Shown: piece after piece, positions 1-7,343 of the stretch
Position numbering within the stretch: the first letter of the stretch is position 1
Layout: each line of letters opens with the position of its first letter
Source: Fusobacteriota bacterium
Lineage (GTDB): Bacteria > Fusobacteriota > Fusobacteriia > Fusobacteriales > Fusobacteriaceae
NCBI GenBank assembly: GCA_023389595.1
Contig: JAEWEF010000052.1
Location: 1 to 13,949, forward strand
DNA: 13,949 nucleotides
Direction: 5' to 3'
Program-made: the position numbers and the translations under genes
The notes under the pieces: generated by a model
Databases searched by the model: none
The model's input: the letters and a program-made list of their open reading frames with translations, nothing else
Told to the model about the DNA's origin: nothing

Positions 1-383
1 CCAGCAGATAAAATTAATCCAACGACAACTGGTTTTAAAACTGCTAAAGTTCGTTGCACTGCTGTTGAATTGCTAAATTTTTTCAAAAAGAAAACTATTG
101 TCATTATTATTATTGTTGAAGGTAATATAACAGAAACTGTTGAAACTAAAGCTCCTAAACTATTTCCGCTAACTTTATAACCTATATATGTTGCCGCATT
201 TATTGATATTGGCCCAGGTGTTATTTGAGAAAGAGCAACAATTTCAGTAAACTCTGATATATTAACCCATTTATAAACTTCTATTGCTTCATGTTGTAGT
301 AATGATAAAACTGCGTAACCTCCGCCAAAACTGAACAATCCTAATTTAAAAAATACTACAAACAAATCTATGTATACATTCAT
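1..383 (-). CDS. chrA: Chromate-transporter-family (CHR) protein, second of pair, partial at 3' end
   Basis: Half-size CHR-domain membrane protein; 127 codons are visible and the C-terminus lies beyond the left edge. Residues 20-23 read GGGY after a short hydrophobic helix, and residues 56-58 read PGP within a QITPGP stretch; both are hallmarks of the family. Hydrophobic helices follow. CHR proteins are inner-membrane transporters, and half-size members usually work as a pair of different subunits, so this gene and the one before it probably form one transporter. The family name is chromate, but the natural substrate here is unknown. The ATG overlaps the TGA stop of the upstream partner as ATGA, and an AGGGG ribosome site lies within the end of that gene, so translation is probably coupled. 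The family call is secure; the substrate is not. Confidence 0.88.
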   Translation of the reverse strand, partial: MNVYIDLFVVFFKLGLFSFGGGYAVLSLLQHEAIEVYKWVNISEFTEIVALSQITPGPISINAATYIGYKVSGNSLGALVSTVSVILPSTIIIMTIVFFLKKFSNSTAVQRTLAVLKPVVVGLILSA

Positions 384-925
384 TTTTGATTCCCCTTAAT
401 GCTGAAATATAAATTTCCAAAAATTATAGAAATTATTAAGATTATTATAGGTGATACTTTTAAAAAGTATATTAACAAAGCAACAGCTATAGGAATTATT
501 ATTGTATATTTAGTTAAATTAGCCGATTTTCCCATCCTATAAACTGCTATAAAAATCAAAGCAACAGTTGCCGGTTTTATTCCATTAAAAAAACCTGTAA
601 ATAAATAACTATCTCTATATAAAAGTATAAATTTACTAAGCAATAATATTATTAAATAAGATGGCAAAACAGATCCTAATATGCCAAAAAAAACTCCACT
701 TTTATTAGCAACTCTATATCCAGTTATTATAGCAGTGTTAACAGCTAAGACTCCAGGAGAAGACTGAGCTATAACAACAGATTCTAAAAATTCCTCTTTA
801 CTCAACCACTTTTTATTTCTGACTATTTCATCTTCTATAAGTGGCAGCATTGCGTAACCGCCTCCTAAAGTAAATGTTCCTATTTTAAAAAATGTCCAAA
901 AAATTTTCAAACCCAAATTTACCAT
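380..925 (-). CDS. chrA: Chromate-transporter-family (CHR) protein, first of pair
   Basis: A complete 181-aa half-size CHR-domain protein, the usual length for single-domain members. It starts MVNLGLKIFW, carries GGGY at residues 21-24 and SPG at 56-58, and has about five or six hydrophobic helices, so it is an inner-membrane protein. The usual PGP is SPGV here, while the downstream partner keeps PGP. This suggests that the two subunits are specialised. The frame is open to 961, but I place the start at 925 because AGGAG (931-935) lies 5 nt before that ATG and the outer ATG is inside a hairpin. The gene follows coaBC in the same direction with a possible attenuator between them. Whether it exports chromate, or some other anion, cannot be told from sequence. 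Confidence 0.9.
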   Translation of the reverse strand: MVNLGLKIFWTFFKIGTFTLGGGYAMLPLIEDEIVRNKKWLSKEEFLESVVIAQSSPGVLAVNTAIITGYRVANKSGVFFGILGSVLPSYLIILLLSKFILLYRDSYLFTGFFNGIKPATVALIFIAVYRMGKSANLTKYTIIIPIAVALLIYFLKVSPIIILIISIIFGNLYFSIKGNQK

Positions 926-938
926 CTTTTCTCCTAAC

Positions 939-962
939 AAAAAATGCAGACTAAGCTGCATT
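939..962 (-). terminator. Possible weak terminator or attenuator between coaBC and chrA
   Basis: On the minus strand a perfect 7-bp stem (AATGCAG / CTGCATT, loop of 6) starts within 3 nt of the coaBC stop and runs into a tract of six T. The stem has only three G:C pairs, so termination is probably partial. The chrA ribosome binding site lies immediately after the T tract, so transporter expression may be set by read-through from the coaBC transcript. Confidence 0.5.
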
Positions 963-964
963 AA

Positions 965-2146
965 TTACAAAATATTTATTATTTCTTGAATTATAGAGTA
1001 AGCCATTTTTTCTTTTAATTCTTTATCTAAATTAACAAAACTTCCATCTTTTTTTAAAATTACAACTTCATTTTCAGAACTGTTCATTACATTAGCGTTG
1101 TTTGCTACTATTATATCTAAATTTTTTTTGTGTAATTTTTTTGTGGCGTTTTCTATAATATTTTCTGTTTCAGCAGCAAAACCAACTAAAATCTGATTTG
1201 CTTTTATTTTCCCCATTTCAAATAATATATCGTGATTTCTTTCCAATTCTATAACTAAATCATCATCAGTTTTTTTTATTTTATTTTCAGAATAAAATTT
1301 TGGTCTATAATCGGCAACAGCTGCACACGAAATAAATATATCGCAATCCTTGAATCTTTTCACAACTTCTTCATACATTTCTTCCGCAGAATTAATTTTT
1401 ATAAATTCGGAAAGATTGTCTGGAATTTGCATGTTAGAAGGCCCAGAAATTAAGCTCACTTTCGCACCAACATCTAAAGCAGCTTTTGCTAAAGAGTAAC
1501 CCATTTTACCACTAGAATTATTAGTAATATATCTAACGGGATCTATATCCTCTTTTGTTCTAGAGGCAGTTATCAAAACTTTTTTATCTTTTAAATTTCC
1601 TTTTATATTTTTATATAAAAAATATCTTTCTATCTCGTCGACGATTTTATCTTCGCTCTTCAGTCTACCTTTACCCATACTGTCACAGGCAAGAAAACCT
1701 TCTTCAGCGTCTATAATTTTATATCCGTATCCTTTTAACTTTTCTAAATTATTTTTTAGTATAGGATTTTCTATCATGTTCACATTCATTGCAAGTGCAA
1801 TAAATACTTTTGATTTAGTTGCAGATACCACAGTCGTAAGCATATCGTCAGCTATTCCATTAGCTAATTTCCCAACAAAATTATATGTTGCAGGAGCAAC
1901 TAAACACACATCTGCCCATTCAGCAAGAGATATATGTTCAACTTCATAATGCCCTCTATCATCCCACATATCAATGTAGACTCTATTTTTAGATAAAGTT
2001 TCTAAAGTTATTGGTCCTATTATATTAGTAGCATTTTTAGTCATTACGACTTTAACGTTATATCCTCTTTTTTTTAATATAGAAACTATGTTAGCTGATT
2101 TATATGCTGATATTCCACCAGTAACTCCAACCAATATATTTTTCAT
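965..2146 (-). CDS. coaBC: Bifunctional phosphopantothenoylcysteine decarboxylase / phosphopantothenate-cysteine ligase
   Basis: A 393-aa cytoplasmic flavoenzyme of coenzyme A synthesis. The CoaB half joins 4'-phosphopantothenate to cysteine using CTP; the CoaC half decarboxylates the product to 4'-phosphopantetheine. In the N-terminal CoaC half, GGISAYK (10-16), the catalytic H71, the AMN motif (N121) and the active-site C154 in the LAC loop are present. In the CoaB half, the IDPVRYITNNSSGKMG block (201-216, with N210), AAVADYRP (275-282) and the KIKK lysines (289-292) are present. Length is normal for the fusion. The ATG is 2 bp after the stop of the coiled-coil gene. The ribosome site is poor and distant (a GAGG about 13 nt up), so translation is probably coupled to that gene. 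Identification is firm. Confidence 0.97.
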   Translation of the reverse strand: MKNILVGVTGGISAYKSANIVSILKKRGYNVKVVMTKNATNIIGPITLETLSKNRVYIDMWDDRGHYEVEHISLAEWADVCLVAPATYNFVGKLANGIADDMLTTVVSATKSKVFIALAMNVNMIENPILKNNLEKLKGYGYKIIDAEEGFLACDSMGKGRLKSEDKIVDEIERYFLYKNIKGNLKDKKVLITASRTKEDIDPVRYITNNSSGKMGYSLAKAALDVGAKVSLISGPSNMQIPDNLSEFIKINSAEEMYEEVVKRFKDCDIFISCAAVADYRPKFYSENKIKKTDDDLVIELERNHDILFEMGKIKANQILVGFAAETENIIENATKKLHKKNLDIIVANNANVMNSSENEVVILKKDGSFVNLDKELKEKMAYSIIQEIINIL

Positions 2147-2148
2147 AA

Positions 2149-2832
2149 TTATTTAATCGCCTCACTGATTATAGTTCTGTTTTCTTCGAAATATTCATCT
2201 CTTAATTTTGAATATTCATCTATTTGTCTAATACTAAAATTATAGTCCTTTAGAGAAAGAAAATCAAAATCTACTATTTCATCCATATATTCATAATTTA
2301 AAGATGATAAAATAGTGTGAAATTTCCTATATTTAGAAAATACTTTAGAAATTTTTTCGCCTCTGTTCATATAAGTTAAAATTTCCCAGCTAATATTTCC
2401 TTTTAAATATTCAGAAACTTTTTTTATAGCTTCCTCCTCATTTTTTGAACCACTTATAGTTGATATAAAATCAGGTAGGTTTAATTGGTCTATAAAGTTT
2501 ATATCTTTTTCGTTTAATTTTTTGATAATTTCATCAAATTTACTTCCGGAAAATAGTTTAGAAATATCAACCCTATACTTACTAAGAGGCTTATCACAGT
2601 TGATTTTGTATGCTTGGATAAAATTTTTGTATTTAGCAGCTTCTCTTCTGCTATCGTTAAGATTTTTTTCAAAAATTTGTAATTGCTTAGGAGATAATTT
2701 GTTAGACTTTTCAAGTTCATTAATTAAATTTTCTACTTCTTTCTCCTTAGACAATAAATCTCTTTCTAATTTTTCTATTTCTCTTTCCAATTCTTCTATT
2801 CTATTTTTACTACCAAAAGAAAAAAGACCCAT
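2149..2832 (-). CDS. Coiled-coil protein of unknown function
   Basis: I do not recognise this 227-aa protein. Residues about 10-45 are a strongly charged heptad-like coiled coil rich in Glu, Lys and Leu. A Lys-rich middle and a mixed helical C-terminal region with many aromatic residues (for example NYEYMDEIVDFDF near 179-191) follow. There is no signal peptide or membrane helix, so it is probably cytoplasmic. The start is placed at the ATG before GLFSFGSK because AGGAGGT (2837-2843) is 4 nt upstream; the longer frame to 2853 would put that site inside the gene. It is the first gene after a strong promoter and lies 2 bp before coaBC, so it is made with the coenzyme A enzyme and the CHR pair. 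Nothing in the sequence ties it functionally to either. Confidence 0.85.
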   Translation of the reverse strand: MGLFSFGSKNRIEELEREIEKLERDLLSKEKEVENLINELEKSNKLSPKQLQIFEKNLNDSRREAAKYKNFIQAYKINCDKPLSKYRVDISKLFSGSKFDEIIKKLNEKDINFIDQLNLPDFISTISGSKNEEEAIKKVSEYLKGNISWEILTYMNRGEKISKVFSKYRKFHTILSSLNYEYMDEIVDFDFLSLKDYNFSIRQIDEYSKLRDEYFEENRTIISEAIK

Positions 2833-2867
2833 ACTTACCTCCTGAAAATTCAAAAATTAATATAATA

Positions 2868-2897
2868 ATTATACCATTATTAATAGTTTATTTTCAA
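2868..2897 (-). promoter_or_regulatory. Sigma-70 type promoter, extended -10, for the unknown-coaBC-chrA operon
   Basis: On the minus strand, -35 TTGAAA (2892-2897) and a perfect -10 TATAAT (2868-2873) are separated by 18 nt. The -10 is preceded by TGG, giving the TGnTATAAT extended form. It lies 36 nt before the start codon of the coiled-coil gene, outside any coding region. Confidence 0.75.
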
Positions 2898-2923
2898 CAT
2901 TATTTTATAATTTAATATAAATA

Positions 2924-3304
2924 TCAATCTAGTTTTATAAGTTCTTGATAAACTTGCATCATATTATCTAAAGATTCTATTTCTATTATACTATCTTTAT
3001 GTTTTTCTAAATACCAAGTATAAAGCATATTAAAGTCACTTACAAATTCCTCTTTTTTAATTTCAGGAAAATAATCTTGTGTATATTCAAAAAATCTCTC
3101 ATCCAAAAGAAAATCTTCATAATCATCACTAAAAAATCTTACTAATTTAAAATATTCAAAATTATTAAAATTTTTTTTGTAGTAATTTGCTACTTCTACT
3201 ATATCAGCTAAAAGTACTTGATTTATTTCTAATTCATTCTTTTTTTTGTATTCTACAAAAAATTTCCCATCTATCAATTTCGAAATTAAACTTGTTTGTT
3301 CCAT
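2924..3304 (-). CDS. Small acidic protein of unknown function at the end of the polA-murJ operon
   Basis: A 126-aa soluble protein that I cannot assign to a family. It is acidic and rich in aromatic residues, with clusters such as FFSDDYEDFLLDERFFEY (57-74) and FNMLYTWYLEKH (91-102), and it looks all-helical. No signal peptide or membrane helix is seen. The frame is open to an ATG at 3316, but I start at 3304 because GGAGG (3310-3314) sits 5 nt upstream and overlaps the outer start. The gene begins 15 bp after the murJ stop and is the last gene of the polA-whiA-ribF-scpA-murJ run. No terminator hairpin is visible after it; the next promoter follows within about 30 bp. The spacing and ribosome site support a real gene; its function is unknown. 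Confidence 0.8.
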   Translation of the reverse strand: MEQTSLISKLIDGKFFVEYKKKNELEINQVLLADIVEVANYYKKNFNNFEYFKLVRFFSDDYEDFLLDERFFEYTQDYFPEIKKEEFVSDFNMLYTWYLEKHKDSIIEIESLDNMMQVYQELIKLD

Positions 3305-3319
3305 AGTTTCCTCCATTTT

Positions 3320-4783
3320 CTAATAAAACAAATTAATTCTTTTTTTATAAAGTGGCAATCCCCATATTAAAAGATAAACACTTCCAAAAATTAATAATTT
3401 TAAAATTATATTATTAACACCCAATGATATTATATAACATATCACCGATGAAATTAAATATTTTATCATCATATATAAAATTTTATTTACATCTATTTTT
3501 TGATATTTTTTTGTAAAAAAGTAAAAAAGTAAAGCAAAATTTACCAAGGCAGCTATTGAAGTTGAAAGTGCCAAACCTTTATATGCAAGTGGTTTTATAA
3601 GTATAGTATTCAAAATTATATTTACAATTATTGATATTATAGAAAATTTTGCAGGACTTTTATTATCCGAATAAGCATAAAAAGATTTGCTCATCAAATG
3701 TATGCCGGTATAAAAAATCAAACCGATAGAGTAAAACAAAAGTGCTTCCGATGTAACTATAACATCCTTTTCTAAAAATTTACCGTAAGAAAATATTAAT
3801 TTTATTATTTCTTTAGAATACAAAATCAAAACAAAACAACTTGGAATAACAAAAAAGTTTATAGCATTTATACCCAGAACAATATGTCGACTAGATGTTT
3901 CATAATCTCTTTTTGCAACAAATTTTGAAATTGAAGGAAAAATAATATTTGAAAGAGTTACTCCAAAAACTCCAACCGGTAATAAGTATATTCTAGTAGC
4001 ATTTTCGAGTGCGGTAATTCCTCCTTCATTCAAGAATGAAGCAAAAAATTGGTCAACTAATGTATTAATTTGTCTTGCAAAAACTCCTACTAACATAGGT
4101 ATTAATTGTATTCCTAATAATTTTACATAGGAGTCTTTAATATTTATGTTAAAAGAATATTTTTTTAATTTTAATATGAGCGGGATGAAAACAACTATAA
4201 ATTGTAAAAATCCTCCGAGTACAACCCCATAAGCTAGTGCTTCAATTCCATATCGTTTAGTAAAAAAAATAGATACGATTATTATTGATAAATTGAAAAA
4301 TATTGAAGTGGATGCAGGAATTACAAATTCACCAAAATTATTAAGAACTGCTCCTATCATACCTGCCAGAGATATAAATATAAAGTATACTGACATTATT
4401 TTTAGTAATTTAGATGCTATCATCTTAGTTTCTGCATCAAATCCAACAACCATAATAGATATAATGTATTCAGAAAAAATAATCATAAGTATACTAATGA
4501 TAATACTAAAAATACCTACAAGGTTAATTATAGAGAATATATAGATTTTTCCACTTTCTTCTCCACAGTCGCTAACTTTCTTATGATAGAGAGGTATAAA
4601 AACATTTCCTAAAGCTCCTTCACCCAAAAGTTGTCTGAAAAAATTACTTATTTTAAATGCAGCATAATAAGCGTCTGTTAGATAGTTTGAACCAAAAAAA
4701 TATGCAACTATAGTTCCCCTAAACAGTCCTAAAACTCTACTTATCATAGTTATGATCATAGTTATAATAGATTTACCAAACAT
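3320..4783 (-). CDS. murJ: Lipid II flippase MurJ (MviN family)
   Basis: A 487-aa polytopic inner-membrane protein of the MOP/MVF superfamily. It moves the peptidoglycan precursor lipid II from the inner to the outer face of the cytoplasmic membrane. About fourteen hydrophobic helices are spread over the length. The conserved N-terminal region is intact: SRVLGLFRG (15-23, with the cavity arginines R16 and R22), TDAYYAAFK (36-44), R50 and GEGALGNVFIPLY (54-66). These match the TDAF...EGAF...VP pattern of characterised MurJ proteins. It is slightly shorter than the roughly 510 aa typical of proteobacterial MurJ. GGAG lies 6 nt before the ATG, and the gene follows scpA by 12 bp. It implies a cell that makes peptidoglycan. 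Identification is firm. Confidence 0.95.
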   Translation of the reverse strand: MFGKSIITMIITMISRVLGLFRGTIVAYFFGSNYLTDAYYAAFKISNFFRQLLGEGALGNVFIPLYHKKVSDCGEESGKIYIFSIINLVGIFSIIISILMIIFSEYIISIMVVGFDAETKMIASKLLKIMSVYFIFISLAGMIGAVLNNFGEFVIPASTSIFFNLSIIIVSIFFTKRYGIEALAYGVVLGGFLQFIVVFIPLILKLKKYSFNINIKDSYVKLLGIQLIPMLVGVFARQINTLVDQFFASFLNEGGITALENATRIYLLPVGVFGVTLSNIIFPSISKFVAKRDYETSSRHIVLGINAINFFVIPSCFVLILYSKEIIKLIFSYGKFLEKDVIVTSEALLFYSIGLIFYTGIHLMSKSFYAYSDNKSPAKFSIISIIVNIILNTILIKPLAYKGLALSTSIAALVNFALLFYFFTKKYQKIDVNKILYMMIKYLISSVICYIISLGVNNIILKLLIFGSVYLLIWGLPLYKKRINLFY

Positions 4784-4795
4784 TATTTCTCCATA

Positions 4796-5473
4796 TTATT
4801 TTTTAGAAATTTCACCATTTTCTATTGATATTTTTGAATCTTTATACAATTCTAAAATTGCTAAAAAAATATATATCAAATGCATTTTATTTTCAGCTAT
4901 ATCAAAAATTTCTTCAAAACTTTTATTTTTTTCAAATATTCTTAAATAAATATTATCCATTTCGTTTTGTAAAGAATACTTTTTTTCAAAATCTATATTA
5001 AACTTGCTTAAAAAATCATTTTCTTTTATATATTTATTAAAATTATCATAGATATCACTTGGTACTATATCTTTCAACTCATAGTCTTTTTTTATTTTCT
5101 TTATCTCTCTAATTGCTTCCCCTCTTGAATATGCTACTCTATATTCATTTTCAATTTCTGATATCTGATGAGTGATTTCTTTTAGTAATTTATAGTCTTC
5201 TATTCTTCTAATTAATTCTTTTTCTTTTCTTTTTTCTTTGTCTAAATTTAAAAGAGAGATAGCTTTTATATCTATTAATTCTGAAGCCATTACTAAAAAT
5301 TCTGATTTAATAACAGCATTATCGTTCTTATTGTAAGAATTAAGAACTTCTAGATAATCATCTATAAGTTTATTTATACTTATTTCAGATATATTTACTT
5401 TATTTTTTTCTATCAAGCTAATTAATAAATCGAATGGTCCTTCAAAATTATCTAATTTTAAAAATATCTCCAT
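4796..5473 (-). CDS. scpA: Segregation and condensation protein A
   Basis: A 225-aa kleisin subunit of the bacterial SMC-ScpA-ScpB condensin, which bridges the SMC heads and organises the nucleoid for segregation. The family N-terminal signature is clear: LDNFEGPFDLLISLIEKNKV at residues 7-26, followed by a helical MASELIDIKA stretch. The middle is charged and the C-terminal winged-helix region (about residues 165-225) fits the usual ~240-aa plan. Its start overlaps the end of ribF by 26 nt in another frame. The only ribosome-site candidate is GGAAGAG (5484-5490), 10 nt upstream and inside ribF, so synthesis is probably coupled to ribF translation. No scpB or smc is in the window. Confidence 0.93.
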   Translation of the reverse strand: MEIFLKLDNFEGPFDLLISLIEKNKVNISEISINKLIDDYLEVLNSYNKNDNAVIKSEFLVMASELIDIKAISLLNLDKEKRKEKELIRRIEDYKLLKEITHQISEIENEYRVAYSRGEAIREIKKIKKDYELKDIVPSDIYDNFNKYIKENDFLSKFNIDFEKKYSLQNEMDNIYLRIFEKNKSFEEIFDIAENKMHLIYIFLAILELYKDSKISIENGEISKK

Positions 5474-6416
5474 TACTATTCATCTCTTCCTTAAATTTTT
5501 CCCATCTTTCTTTATCTTTAGAAATAGTTTCAATCAATTTAGAAACACTTTCAAATTTCTTTTCTTCTCTTAAAAATGTTAGTAATTGTAAGTAAATTTT
5601 TTCACCATATATCTCTTTGTCAAAATCTAAAATATGAACTTCCAAACAAAGTTCTCCAGGCTTTAATGTTGGGTTCATCCCAACATTTACTATGCCATAC
5701 ATTAAAGGAGCGTCTTTTTCTCCTATCTGTAATACGGCTCCATATATTCCAAAAGGAGGATACAATCTATTGCTAACATTTATATTTGCCGTTGGAAATC
5801 CAAGTTGTCTTGCTATTTTTTTTCCTTCTATTACTTCTCCTACAACTAGGAGGGGATGACCTAAAAGTTTTATAACTTTTTCAAAATTCCCTTCCAAAAT
5901 ATTTTTTCTTATAAGTGTTGAACTTACAACTTCTCCGTCAATTAAAATTGGACCATACTCATTTATTTTTATATTATATTTTTCGCCTAACATTTTTAAC
6001 TGCTCTGTATTTCCGCGTCCACCTTTTCCAAAAGAAAAATTAAAACCTACAAAAATTTCTTTGACATTTAATTTATCTCTTAATAGTTGAACAAAATTTT
6101 CTGGACTGTAAGTGGAAATATTTTTGTTAAACTCCTGCATTATGACAACATCTATGCCTAATTTTTCAAATAAAACTAATTTTTCTTCATTATTGTTTAT
6201 GTATCCAAATGAAAATCCACTTTTAGTATTTTTATTTTCCATCGGATGATTCAAAAAAGTAAAAACTACTGACAATGCATTTCTTTTTTTTGATTTTCTA
6301 ACTAAGTCCTTAAGTAATTTTTGGTGTCCATAATGTACACCGTCAAAATTACCTATTGCAACGCAAGAGTCTACTGATATATTTTCCATACTAAGTATAT
6401 CATTTATAATTTTCAT
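5448..6416 (-). CDS. ribF: Bifunctional riboflavin kinase / FMN adenylyltransferase
   Basis: A 322-aa cytoplasmic enzyme that makes FMN from riboflavin and ATP and then FAD from FMN and ATP. The N-terminal nucleotidyltransferase domain shows GNFDGVHYGHQ (22-32) and the later SSTLIR block. The C-terminal kinase domain shows GKKIARQLGFPTANIN, PPFGIYGAV, NVGMNPTL and LEVHILDFD, all standard. Length is normal. The open frame reaches an upstream TTG at 6434, but I choose the ATG at 6416 with GGAG (6425-6428) 8 nt before it. The gene lies between whiA (26 bp gap) and scpA (26 nt overlap), inside the polA operon. FAD made here would also supply the cell's flavoenzymes; CoaC, encoded nearby, uses FMN. 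Identification is firm. Confidence 0.96.
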   Translation of the reverse strand: MKIINDILSMENISVDSCVAIGNFDGVHYGHQKLLKDLVRKSKKRNALSVVFTFLNHPMENKNTKSGFSFGYINNNEEKLVLFEKLGIDVVIMQEFNKNISTYSPENFVQLLRDKLNVKEIFVGFNFSFGKGGRGNTEQLKMLGEKYNIKINEYGPILIDGEVVSSTLIRKNILEGNFEKVIKLLGHPLLVVGEVIEGKKIARQLGFPTANINVSNRLYPPFGIYGAVLQIGEKDAPLMYGIVNVGMNPTLKPGELCLEVHILDFDKEIYGEKIYLQLLTFLREEKKFESVSKLIETISKDKERWEKFKEEMNSNGDIFKIR

Positions 6417-6442
6417 TAATAATTCTCCAATCAAATTTGTGT

Positions 6443-7327
6443 TTAATCTATCAATTTATTGTATATTTCCTCAATTCTTCTGAATCTATTTCTAATTCCA
6501 GATTTAGATATGTTTAGCATATCTGCTAGCTCCTGCAAACTGCTTTCAGGATTTTTCAATCTAACTATGGCAGCCTCTTCTAAAACTTGAGTAAGCGTAT
6601 TAATTCCTACTTTTTCATTTATGTATTCTATCATTTTAACTTGATTTCTTCCTGTATTTAAAGTTTTTGTTTCATTGGCGACTTCCCAATTCATTTCCCT
6701 GATTGTTTTATTTTTTAAGTCCTTTATCATAGTTGTTTCTTCATAACTAAAAAAATGTTGGATAGATCCAACTAATACGAGTATATCCATTATATCTTCT
6801 GAATTTCTCAAATATACCAGAGATTTTTTTCTCTTTTTGGTTTTAAATACCTTTTTTTTATTTTTTAATAAAATATTGTAAAAGTCGTCAGCTAAATCAT
6901 GATTATCTATAAAAAAATCCATAGAATATTCTTTTTTAGGATCTTTTATGTATCCGCAACTAAGAAAAATACCTCTTGTATATCCTCTATATATTTCATC
7001 GTTATTGAATATAGACAAAAAATTAATTTTTAATTCTTTTATAAAATTAGCTAGACCTTTCTGATTATAAATACTTATAGTAAAAATATTATGTTCTCCA
7101 AAGCTATTAGAAGTACTATATTTAATTACTATCTTAAAATTAGATATTTTTTTTAATAGTTCATAAACTCTTTTGGCTAAATTTATATTTTCAATTCTTA
7201 TTTCTATTTTATCATCGAAGATAGCTTTTTTACTTTCTAATATAGCAAATAACTCAGATATAATTTCTAAATTAGTGGCTGGTAATTTGGAGCATATTTC
7301 AGATTTTACTTTTGAACTATATGACAT
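6443..7327 (-). CDS. whiA: DNA-binding protein WhiA
   Basis: A 294-aa DNA-binding protein. The family joins two degenerate LAGLIDADG homing-endonuclease-like domains to a C-terminal helix-turn-helix, and in Gram-positive bacteria it affects cell division and chromosome segregation. Here the N-terminal part contains YTRGIFLSCGYIKDPKKEYS, matching the family's RGAFLxGGxxxxPxxxYH block. The C-terminal part reads ETKTLNTGRNQ and then VRLKNPESSLQELADMLNIS and KSGIRNRFRR (about 253-283), the family HTH. It is a little shorter than the roughly 310-330 aa usual. AGGAGG sits 4 nt before the ATG, and the gene follows polA by 16 bp. It is not next to yvcK/yvcJ as in Bacillus; here it travels with polA and ribF. 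Confidence 0.93.
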   Translation of the reverse strand: MSYSSKVKSEICSKLPATNLEIISELFAILESKKAIFDDKIEIRIENINLAKRVYELLKKISNFKIVIKYSTSNSFGEHNIFTISIYNQKGLANFIKELKINFLSIFNNDEIYRGYTRGIFLSCGYIKDPKKEYSMDFFIDNHDLADDFYNILLKNKKKVFKTKKRKKSLVYLRNSEDIMDILVLVGSIQHFFSYEETTMIKDLKNKTIREMNWEVANETKTLNTGRNQVKMIEYINEKVGINTLTQVLEEAAIVRLKNPESSLQELADMLNISKSGIRNRFRRIEEIYNKLID

Positions 7328-7343
7328 TTACCCTCCTAAAGAA

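Noticed and set aside
2514..2845. Further open frames over the coiled-coil gene on both strands
   Set aside because: The 227-aa frame has the AGGAGGT site, promoter and tight spacing to coaBC; the others have none of these.
4023..4040. Near-perfect palindrome CTTCATTC-AA-GAATGAAG
   Set aside because: It is inside murJ coding DNA, has only a 2-nt loop and no T tract, and is best explained by the codons for SFLNEG.
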